Below, piece after piece: positions 1-6,876 of a stretch of 64,000 bases of DNA (position 1 is the stretch's first letter; each line of letters starts with the position of its first letter). The notes beneath the pieces are model-generated. The model was not told where the DNA came from and did no database searches. It worked only from the letters and a program-made list of their open reading frames with translations. Source of the DNA: an uncultured Muribaculaceae bacterium (GTDB lineage Bacteria > Bacteroidota > Bacteroidia > Bacteroidales > Muribaculaceae); NCBI GenBank assembly GCA_910585285.1, contig CAJUDL010000015.1:1-64000 (forward strand), read 5' to 3'. The position numbers were made by a program, and so were the translations under genes.

Positions 1-113
1 TATAGTGCAAGATTTCATTACTTACATATATCGGTTAATTTTTATTACTTACTTAAGTATTATTTGTTATATTTGTAGATAAGATTGGTTATATAGGATT
101 AGATCAGACCTAA

Positions 114-307
114 GAGTGTGTTTACTTTTAACACGAATTAAAATTAAATGCATTCTTGGAAATTCTTTAGGTTTATCATAAAGTGTCTTTTTGGTGCTTT
201 CAGCCAAGTTTCGCCAGTCGCAATGTAGCAATTGCTCCTTTCTCAACTCGCTGAAATCCCTCAAAAATCCATCTTTATGCTAACCTAAGTTAAAAGTAAA
301 CACACTC
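114..307. mobile_element. MITE-like element A (IS5-type ends, no transposase)
   Basis: A 194-bp segment is bounded by perfect 19-bp inverted repeats: GAGTGTGTTTACTTTTAAC at 114-132 and its reverse complement at 289-307. TAA lies directly outside both ends (111-113 and 308-310), as a 3-bp target duplication would. Ends beginning GA..(T)GTTTA with a TNA duplication resemble IS5-family elements; that family assignment is inference. The core (187-272, read on the minus strand) is homologous to the core of a second element at 45898-46080. It is too short to encode a transposase, so it would be mobilised in trans. It sits 16 bp upstream of the next start codon and so replaces that gene's upstream region. 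Confidence 0.8.
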
Positions 308-323
308 TAAAATACAATTATTT

Positions 324-1370
324 ATGGCAAAGAAAAAAGATGCCAGGAATATAACTGAAGCATTCAAGGATGCCCGGAAAATTTCGGGGAAACAATTGAG
401 TGGCAGTAAAGATTCGGAGGGAAAGATATCGGAGACTGAGTTGATTGCAGATGATGTTCTGGGTTTCATGTCTGAAATTTTACCTCCAATGCCTGATATC
501 CCCGGAGTAAGCAGGGAAGACAAGGCGAAGATGCTGCTGACGACCCTGCTTGTAAAATTAGGTGTTACACCGGAAGAATATTCCGAATCGTATGGAATGG
601 TAAATCAGTTGTTTGGAGTGTTGGGTAAGACGGGTTCTCGTGCTAATCACCGTGACATGGATTTTGATGATGATTTCTCTACATTTGATAGGTTAGGACC
701 GGGAATGAGAAGAAATTACGTGCCATTCACTACATATGAGCCTATGCCTGATGCGGCAGAAAAGACGTTGGTTCTCAAAATACAGATGAAGGGGGTTACC
801 AAGCCTCCAATGTGGCGCGAAGTTGAAGTTCCGGCTGATTATAACTTTGCTGAATTACATGATGTCATACAAATTGTTACGGGTCTTGAGAATTCCCATT
901 TATGGCAGTTCAACAAATCCGCTTATGATGACTCGCTGCAGATTGGCATTCCAATGGATCATGATGATCCTTACGGGTTTGGTCTTGAATCTGTAACCGA
1001 TGTCGCTGACGAGACTCCGCTGACAAAATACCTTGCCCAAAAGGGGGATGAGCTGGAATATGTATATGATTTTGGCGATGACTGGGTGTTTTCGGTCAAA
1101 GTGCAGAAAGTTATTGACTCTGCGTGTGAATCTCCAAAATGTCTGAAATGGAAGAGTGATCTCAATGCTCTTGAAGATTTCGGAGGACCATATTCTTATG
1201 AGGAGATTAGGGAAATCGTGTCAGAAGATTCTGTTTTGACAAAAAAAGAAAAAGACTCCATAGCCAAAAATTATTTAGGCTGGTTTGAGAACAAAAAGGA
1301 GTTGATGCAATTCCTTAATGAAAAAAGATTCGATATAGATGCCGTTAATGAGGAACTCTCCGGCATCTGA
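324..1370 (+). CDS. Plasmid pRiA4b ORF-3-like family protein
   Basis: The 348-residue product carries a PRiA4_ORF3-type domain from about residue 150 to 340. Visible hallmarks are a beta-strand opening (LVLKIQMKG), PPMWREVEVPADYNFAELHDVIQ, an HLWQF motif, YVYDFGDDW, and a C-terminal GGPYSYEEI segment. The first 145 residues are charged and low in similarity to anything I recognise. The family is widespread in bacteria, often beside mobile elements, and has no settled biochemical role, so I assign none. No signal peptide is seen, so it is probably cytoplasmic. The ATG at 324 follows a MITE-like insertion, so its original promoter may have been displaced. It stands alone on the plus strand, with 1.2 kb of repeats downstream. 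Confidence 0.85.
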   Translation: MAKKKDARNITEAFKDARKISGKQLSGSKDSEGKISETELIADDVLGFMSEILPPMPDIPGVSREDKAKMLLTTLLVKLGVTPEEYSESYGMVNQLFGVLGKTGSRANHRDMDFDDDFSTFDRLGPGMRRNYVPFTTYEPMPDAAEKTLVLKIQMKGVTKPPMWREVEVPADYNFAELHDVIQIVTGLENSHLWQFNKSAYDDSLQIGIPMDHDDPYGFGLESVTDVADETPLTKYLAQKGDELEYVYDFGDDWVFSVKVQKVIDSACESPKCLKWKSDLNALEDFGGPYSYEEIREIVSEDSVLTKKEKDSIAKNYLGWFENKKELMQFLNEKRFDIDAVNEELSGI

Positions 1371-1514
1371 TTTATCGAATGAGGTTCGGTAAGGTTAAAG
1401 GTTATAGGGAAAAGGTTAAAGGGCAGAATTGGTACGCCTCAACAATTAGAGTCAACTTAATTATACGGACGCTAAGGCGCGAAGGTGCTAAGTTTGATTC
1501 AAACATTGCATCAT

Positions 1515-1765
1515 CCCTCGAAGAGGGTAATTGGTTATAACCCTGCATCGACCGGGAGTTTCTGCAAGGAACGAACCGGTCGGTGTAGGGTTGGACCGAT
1601 TCGCGTCAGACGGCATCGGAGATGTCGAATAGTACCGCGCAAAGTTTATTAATCGACCTCTCCGAGGCCGCAGCGACGCGACTTATGTCACCCCCACACC
1701 GGGTAAGCACTATTTCATAAGTGCTTACCCGATATGGGGTTATAACCAATTACCCTCTTCGAGGG
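1515..1765. repeat. 251-bp structured repeat with 29-bp perfect inverted ends
   Basis: The 29 bases at 1515-1543 (starting CCCTCGAAGAGGG) are the exact reverse complement of 1737-1765. Inside lies a hairpin with an 11-bp stem, 1701-1711 with 1720-1730. The right half (about 1640-1765) is homologous, on the opposite strand, to about 33795-33960, where the equivalent hairpin is kept with compensatory changes. The element codes for nothing visible. It could be a MITE-like or REP-like element or a structured RNA. Confidence 0.8.
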
Positions 1766-1860
1766 TTGTCGCGAAATCCGCTCTGACTTCTGTGCTTTAC
1801 CGAGGGTTGTCGCGAAATCGGCTCTGACTTCTGTGTTTTACCGAGGGTTGTCTCGGATGG
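1760..1860. repeat. 41-bp direct tandem repeat, about 2.4 copies
   Basis: The unit begins CGAGGGTTGTCGCGAAATC and runs 1760-1800, then 1801-1841 with two base differences, then a partial copy from 1842. The first unit overlaps the right end of the 251-bp inverted-repeat element. There are no spacers of unique sequence, so it is not a CRISPR array. Confidence 0.8.
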
Positions 1861-2417
1861 AGTCTCTAACTCTGTGGCTCTGTCAGCATCGCCAGATGCC
1901 TCCGCGCCTTTCAATTACACATTCAACATTTCACATTGAACATTAATTAAACCCTCTGTTTCTCTGAGCCTCTGTGTTTAAACTGTTGTATCAAAAGACT
2001 TTAAACAGCCGTATGAATGCTCTTATTCTTCGCTTCTTCTATTCTTCGCTTCTTCGCGTTTTAATTTTGTAGAAGTATTACGCGAGTCAGCCATTAGAGG
2101 CGTGCCAATTCTTACTTTTTACCTGCTCCCTTTTACTTTTTACCTTATCGAACCCAGTTCGATAAACAGGGATTTACCCGTGGCTACTTCAAACCAATCT
2201 AAAAAATTCTAAAACCATAAAAACCACTCACCTATTATCTTTCCCCTTTGACCTGTTTATCGGACGCAGCCCGATAAACAGGGATATATAGGGATTATAT
2301 ATTAAGGGAGGAAAGTTTACTTTGAGAATAATAATAAATGTTGGTAATCAAGGATATATAGTTTTGAAAGTTTACTTTGAGGTTTTACCGGCAAATGTAT
2401 ATATAAAGAAAGGGTTG

Positions 2418-2425
2418 TAATTTTG
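2418..2425 (+). promoter_or_regulatory. Putative Bacteroidota -7 box for the 2579 gene
   Basis: TAATTTTG matches TAnnTTTG and is followed by TC, as at the susC promoter (6836-6843). It lies about 150 bp upstream of the start codon. No convincing TTTG -33 element is visible. A second candidate, TAGTTTTG, is at 2359-2366 between two copies of GAAAGTTTACTTTGAG (2311-2326 and 2367-2382). Confidence 0.4.
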
Positions 2426-2578
2426 TCCTTGAAGTTTGCGGGATGAAAACATTATGATTTCAGTTCTACGAGTGTTTGGTTCACCACTACAATGAAAAAC
2501 TCACTTCTTGGAAAATGGCTCGCCATCCGCAACTCCAACCAAACAACAAAATACATTAACCTAAACCAATAATTCATT

Positions 2579-3628
2579 ATGAAAAAAAATCTACTGCTTT
2601 TAGCCGCCGCAATGGCAGCAGTCTCCCTCACCGCACAAGCCGAAGTGCAATATGAATTACTCCCGAATTGCAATCCTGGGAAAGGTGTCAAAATGGTATT
2701 CAATGCTACATCGGGAGCGTATGAATGTGAATTGGGAGAAAAGGATCTTAAATCAGGCACAATTAAGATTGTGAGTGATGATCAGGAGCTTATAAAAAAA
2801 TATGGACAAGACTATGGTCTTTCCAATCCCGGTGTTTGGCATACTCAGTTTGGCACACCTTACACGGGAGGAGTTTTGAATGTAGACGAAAGTGCTGAGC
2901 CAATGCAGTTGACAGATATGTATCATCAGCTTGGAGAATCTGGTTTTACTCCTGAATATATTGCTTTCGCGGGAGGTGTAAATAATGTGAGAAATGCGAA
3001 GGTGCAATTCTGGCCTGAGACAATGAAATTAAAGATTACCGGAGAAGTTTCTGATTATAAAGAATTTGCCTTGGTGAAGCTCCCCGAAGACATAGCAACA
3101 CTTCCATCCAGTGGGAAATTAGGCACTGTTTTAACTAAACTGATGCATACTGAAAATGGGATATACACAGGGGTATATGATTTCGGTGAAACTCCTGAAA
3201 TGAAAGAGTTCGTAGTCGCTGCCACAGGCAATTATCATAGACCAACATATGCTATGGATCTATCCGGTATATCAACTCAAGAAGAAGGAAGTGATGAATC
3301 TATAAAATTCAGTTTAGCTGCATTTTCTTCAATCGCTGCCCAGAAACGTCCTGCCGGAAATGGTTCTGCAAAAGCTGTGGATAATTTAATTGTATCACCA
3401 ATAAAAACAGATCTTACAGGTAAATACAATGTGCGGTTTGACTCCAATACCGGGGAGCTGACACTGACGCAGGATCCCGGTGGCGCAACCGGCGTTGTGG
3501 AGATGGTGGTAGAGACTGAGGCTCCTGTGGAATATTTCAATATGCAGGGTATGCGGGTGGAAAATCCTGAGAATGGAATGTTTATCCGCCGTCAGGGCAA
3601 TAAGGCTACGAAGGTGAGAGTTAAATGA
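2579..3628 (+). CDS. Secreted protein with Bacteroidales C-terminal sorting-like motif
   Basis: The 349-residue product begins with a clear Sec signal peptide: a KK start, then LLLLAAAMAAVSL, with cleavage likely after TAQA. There is no lipobox cysteine. The C-terminus (about residues 320-349) reads VEYFNMQGMRVENPENG followed by MFIRRQGNKATKVRVK. This resembles the short terminal beta-domain found on many secreted proteins of Prevotella and Muribaculaceae and may be a secretion or anchoring signal. The central 270 residues match nothing I can name. It is probably an outer-membrane-associated or exported protein of unknown function. It stands alone between a repeat-rich spacer and a hairpin terminator. 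Confidence 0.7.
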   Translation: MKKNLLLLAAAMAAVSLTAQAEVQYELLPNCNPGKGVKMVFNATSGAYECELGEKDLKSGTIKIVSDDQELIKKYGQDYGLSNPGVWHTQFGTPYTGGVLNVDESAEPMQLTDMYHQLGESGFTPEYIAFAGGVNNVRNAKVQFWPETMKLKITGEVSDYKEFALVKLPEDIATLPSSGKLGTVLTKLMHTENGIYTGVYDFGETPEMKEFVVAATGNYHRPTYAMDLSGISTQEEGSDESIKFSLAAFSSIAAQKRPAGNGSAKAVDNLIVSPIKTDLTGKYNVRFDSNTGELTLTQDPGGATGVVEMVVETEAPVEYFNMQGMRVENPENGMFIRRQGNKATKVRVK

Positions 3629-3678
3629 ATATAAATAGTTTGAACCCATTCCAATTGATAATTTAAGATAGATTCACT

Positions 3679-3709
3679 GATGAGCCCGCATTTTTTATAC
3701 GGGCTCATC
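3679..3709 (+). terminator. Hairpin after the 2579 gene
   Basis: GATGAGCCCG (3679-3688) pairs perfectly with CGGGCTCATC (3700-3709) around an 11-base T-rich loop, about 50 bp after the stop codon. There is no downstream T-run, so efficiency as an intrinsic terminator is uncertain. Confidence 0.55.
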
Positions 3710-3728
3710 GTGGTTACACCTTCTCAAA

Positions 3729-3757
3729 GCCGCGAGCAGTGCTCGCTAAACAGAACC
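3729..3757. repeat. Dispersed GCGAGC/GCTCGC palindromic repeat, copy 1
   Basis: A 29-bp sequence starting GCCGCGAGCAGTGCTCGC and ending AAACAGAACC recurs at 25973-26001 with a few changes. It holds a short palindrome (GCGAGC..GCTCGC). Confidence 0.65.
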
Positions 3758-3887
3758 TAAATCAGCGAATATCCGATTCAATTTGGATTCAAGGGAATTA
3801 ATTCGATTTGAATCAAAGGAAAATAGATTCGATTTGGATTCGATGAAGATAGATTCAGGGAATTTGATTTTGAAAAATGAGTTTGAT

Positions 3888-4892
3888 ATGAAAATAGCGA
3901 AGAAATATATATTTATGATGGCTCCTGTGTTGGTGGCTATGATGTTGACGGGATGCGGCGGAAGCAATGGCGATGAGCCGGAGGCGCCCAAACCTACCCC
4001 TCCAGTTGAGGAAAAGGATGTAAATCCTCCTTTTCGCACTGATGACGGTGAGATCAATATTCTTTTCATTGGCAATAGTTTTACTCAGGATGCAACGGAA
4101 CATCTCCCCGGTATGCTTGAGGCATCGGGTGTAAAGAATGTGCATATGACACGTCTCTTTCATGGCGGTTACACTCTGCCGGAGTATCTTGCCAATTTCA
4201 ACAATGAGAATATCTGCGCTGCAAGAAACTATCATCCCGGTTATACGCAATGGAACAGCAATGAATCGCAAGATGATTGTCCTGCTAAGGTTCTGAAATC
4301 AAGAGAGTGGGATATTGTGGTTCTTCAGGAGCATACCGGACGTAAGGAAGGTTGGGAATGGCCCGGCACTCTGAAAGACGCTCTCGAAGGATTGCGTAAG
4401 AAGATTAATGACGCTCAGCCGGATCATAAGCCTACAATAGTATATCTAATGTCGCAAACCTATAGCAATGGCTCCAATGTGTTGAAGAACAGCTTCTCGG
4501 ACAATCGCACAATGATGTTTGCAACCACATGTTTTGTGGCGGGAAAGGTGCTTGAACGCACTCCGATCGATAAGATTGTTTCTACCGGAGCCGTCCTGGA
4601 GAATCTGCGCACTACGAGTCTGAACATTGATAACGGAATGCAGCTGACACGAGACAGTTACCATATGGATTACGGTATCAGCCGATATGCGGCAGCGTGC
4701 GCCGTGTTTGAGACTGTCATCACACCTACCACAGGTAAGAAGGTTGCTGACTGCAATTATCGATATGCCAAATCGAGCACTAAGAATGGTGAATATTCCA
4801 CTCCTGTGACCGATGCAAACGCCCCCGTAGCGCAAGCTGCCGCCCATGCAGCAGTTGAGAAGCCATTTGAGGTTACTGCGCTCGGATTGTAG
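3888..4892 (+). CDS. SGNH/GDSL-hydrolase-fold lipoprotein, DUF4886 family
   Basis: The start at 3888 is preferred because it opens directly into a lipoprotein signal peptide (MKIAKKYIFMMAPVL, lipobox MLTGC); a longer frame from 3783 would bury it. The mature protein begins with a Gly/Asp/Pro-rich tether and then the SGNH block I motif ILFIGNSFT (Ser64 as nucleophile), a block around VVLQEHTGR, and a terminal DSYH (Asp256, His259) as the remaining catalytic residues. Family members are cell-surface esterase-like proteins of unproven substrate. It lies immediately upstream of the regulator and susCD genes, so removal of an ester substituent (for example acetyl) from the target glycan is a reasonable inference. 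The ATG is preceded by repeated GATTCGATTTG-like words. Confidence 0.8.
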   Translation: MKIAKKYIFMMAPVLVAMMLTGCGGSNGDEPEAPKPTPPVEEKDVNPPFRTDDGEINILFIGNSFTQDATEHLPGMLEASGVKNVHMTRLFHGGYTLPEYLANFNNENICAARNYHPGYTQWNSNESQDDCPAKVLKSREWDIVVLQEHTGRKEGWEWPGTLKDALEGLRKKINDAQPDHKPTIVYLMSQTYSNGSNVLKNSFSDNRTMMFATTCFVAGKVLERTPIDKIVSTGAVLENLRTTSLNIDNGMQLTRDSYHMDYGISRYAAACAVFETVITPTTGKKVADCNYRYAKSSTKNGEYSTPVTDANAPVAQAAAHAAVEKPFEVTALGL

Positions 4893-4911
4893 GAAATTGC
4901 AGGAATTGTTA

Positions 4912-4919
4912 TATATTTG
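4912..4919 (+). promoter_or_regulatory. Putative -7 box for the regulator gene
   Basis: TATATTTG fits TAnnTTTG and lies 30 bp before the ATG at 4949, just after the stop codon of the SGNH gene. An ATTG about 22 bp upstream could be a weak -33 element. Confidence 0.5.
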
Positions 4920-4948
4920 CAGAATAGACACCATTTTATCCGTTATCC

Positions 4949-6658
4949 ATGAAACTCTCATTCCCTATTGTATTTGTCATTGCATTTGTATCATTTTTGC
5001 CGGCAATGGCTGTCCCCTCCAACAATGAATTGCTGGTATGTCTTGATTCATTGCTAATAAACCGCAATGATCTTGAGAAAAAACGGCAGTATATCGTTGA
5101 CGATTACCGGCAAAAATTATCGAATGCACGCAATGTGGATGAGCGTTACAGACTCAATAATATGCTCTATGAGATATATTCTCTTTATAGCATAGACTCT
5201 GCGATGAATTATCTCGAAAGAAATTTCAGGATTGCGGACACATTAGGCGACTCACTGCGCGTTGCTGATCTTAAGATCAAGAAATCATTCCTTTATGCGG
5301 CAACGGGATTGCTGATGGAGTCGGCAAACGAGATTGCAGGGCTTAGAAGCAACAATCTGCCTCTGAACGCGAGGAAAGCTTATTTTGCTCAAATGGCATA
5401 TCTTTATGACCACATGGCAAATTATCTTAGAATCAATCCGATCAATTCCAATGCTTATTTCGATAAGTCGAATGTATACAAGGATTCGTTATTGTCGGTA
5501 ATGGCTAAGGATGATCCCGAGTATTTATGGTATAAGGGATGGAGTCTTCTGGGAGCCTCAAAGGATAAGCGGAATGAGTTTATTCGTGAATTGCATAAGA
5601 CTCTTGATAAATCCACTCTCACAACTCCCGATGATGCGAAGAATGCATATATTTTAGGATGCCTATATAACAAGAACGGTGATGCTGACAATGCTTTGCG
5701 TTATGTTGCTATGTCTGCGATTGCAGACGTTCAGCTGTGTAATCGCGACATAGCGTCGTTGCAGCGTCTGGCAATGATGTGTCTTGAAAGAGGAGATGTG
5801 GAACGTGCGCATAACTATATCGGTTACTGCATGGAAGCGGCATTGAAATATCCCAACCGTGTGAGGGCAAGCACGATCGCTCCCTTGCAGCATCAGATAA
5901 ACGCTGCATACCAGGAAAAACTGCGCACGCAGGAACGTATGCGCAGGGTGTTTTTGATCCTCGTGAGTATTCTGAGTGTTTGCTTTGCAGTCGCGGTTCT
6001 TGTTATTATTCGCGAAATGCGTGAGTTAAAGGAGCAGCGTAAAGGGATGGACGAGGTGAATGCACTTCTTAACGCAAGGGTTAAAGAGCTGTCGGAAACA
6101 AAATCGCAGTTCTCGGAAGCGAATGATAAACTCTCTTCGCTCAATGCCCAACTTAAGGAGGCAAACACCGAACTCAATGAATCCAACTACGTAAAGGAAG
6201 AATATGTGGGATATGTGTTCTCACTGTGCTCACATTACATCAAGCAGATGGATGATTTCAGACGCACAATCAACCGCCACGCCAAGGTGAAACAGTGGGA
6301 TGATATTCTCACTCTTACCGAAGGGAAGAGCATGGAGAGAGATGCCCTGAAAGAATTCTATAATAACTTTGATACGATATTCCTGCATCTTTACCCTCAT
6401 TTTGTGAGTGATTTCAATTCCCTTCTTCAACCGGATCAGCAGATATTGCCCAAAGAGGGCGAGTTGCTCTCAACAGAATTGCGCATATACGCGCTCGTCA
6501 GACTTGGTATTACCGACAGCGTGAAGATTGCCGACTTTCTGCATTGCTCACCTCAGACGGTGTATAACTATCGTTTTCGCACACGCAACAAGGCGATTCT
6601 TCCCAAAGCTGAGTTTATTGAAGCTGTGAAGACGCTTGGACATGTCGTTATCGAATAA
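4949..6658 (+). CDS. Membrane-spanning regulator with TPR-like sensor and C-terminal helix-turn-helix, DUF6377 family
   Basis: The 569-residue product has a signal peptide (to about residue 21), an alpha-helical TPR-like periplasmic region (about 25-325), one transmembrane helix (about 331-350, FLILVSILSVCFAVAVLVII), a coiled coil (about 352-415, with KELSETKSQF and NDKLSSLNAQL), and a C-terminal domain ending in a helix-turn-helix-like segment (GITDSVKIADFLHCSPQTVYNYR). It therefore resembles a one-component membrane regulator, in place of the hybrid two-component or sigma/anti-sigma systems common at PULs. It lies 218 bp upstream of susC in the same direction, so it most likely controls that locus in response to a glycan fragment. 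The signal it senses is not known. Confidence 0.8.
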   Translation: MKLSFPIVFVIAFVSFLPAMAVPSNNELLVCLDSLLINRNDLEKKRQYIVDDYRQKLSNARNVDERYRLNNMLYEIYSLYSIDSAMNYLERNFRIADTLGDSLRVADLKIKKSFLYAATGLLMESANEIAGLRSNNLPLNARKAYFAQMAYLYDHMANYLRINPINSNAYFDKSNVYKDSLLSVMAKDDPEYLWYKGWSLLGASKDKRNEFIRELHKTLDKSTLTTPDDAKNAYILGCLYNKNGDADNALRYVAMSAIADVQLCNRDIASLQRLAMMCLERGDVERAHNYIGYCMEAALKYPNRVRASTIAPLQHQINAAYQEKLRTQERMRRVFLILVSILSVCFAVAVLVIIREMRELKEQRKGMDEVNALLNARVKELSETKSQFSEANDKLSSLNAQLKEANTELNESNYVKEEYVGYVFSLCSHYIKQMDDFRRTINRHAKVKQWDDILTLTEGKSMERDALKEFYNNFDTIFLHLYPHFVSDFNSLLQPDQQILPKEGELLSTELRIYALVRLGITDSVKIADFLHCSPQTVYNYRFRTRNKAILPKAEFIEAVKTLGHVVIE

Positions 6659-6835
6659 TGCTTAAAGGAATGTTTAATGTGAAATGGGTAATGGGTAATG
6701 TTTAATTGAGGAGGGGAATACTTACATTCCGGGAGAGATTAACGGCGTGCAATCGTTTGAAGATCAGGAAGAATTGGCAATACATTGATTTACTCCTATA
6801 TATTACCTGCAAGAACAACACACATTATTATAGTA

Positions 6836-6843
6836 TAATTTTG
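6836..6843 (+). promoter_or_regulatory. Promoter -7 box of the susC operon
   Basis: TAATTTTG fits TAnnTTTG and lies 33 bp before the susC ATG in the 218-bp regulator-susC spacer. No clear TTTG is found 19 bp upstream, which would fit an activator-dependent promoter. Confidence 0.6.
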
Positions 6844-6876
6844 TCATCGTAAACAATAACAACTAACCTATACCAA

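Larger units (their letters stand above)
1371..2578. other. 1.2-kb gene-free, repeat-rich spacer
   Basis: I see no credible gene here. The spacer holds an AAGGTTA-type heptad tract (about 1386-1428), a 251-bp inverted-repeat element (1515-1765), 41-bp tandem repeats (1760-1860), an inverted copy of the GGAGGCATC/GATGC motif (1885-1901) that recurs at 54201 and 59503, inverted heptads (about 2111-2147), and two ATCG hairpins (2145-2165 and 2256-2278) each followed by ACAGGGAT. The motif AGAATTGGYACGCCTC occurs at about 1422-1441, inverted at about 2088-2107, so the middle of the spacer is bracketed by a long imperfect inverted repeat. Confidence 0.75.

Noticed and set aside
67..264. Minus-strand frame of 65 codons over the first mobile element
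   Set aside because: It begins with TTG inside the MITE-like element and runs across its end into flanking DNA. I treat it as element remnant, not a gene, although the peptide resemblance to the second element's core is reported.
1760..1860. Possible CRISPR-like repeat
   Set aside because: The 41-bp units are directly adjacent without unique spacers and there are no cas genes.
4446..4961. Long minus-strand frame opposite the SGNH gene
   Set aside because: It is a shadow of the well-supported plus-strand gene and shows no family features.
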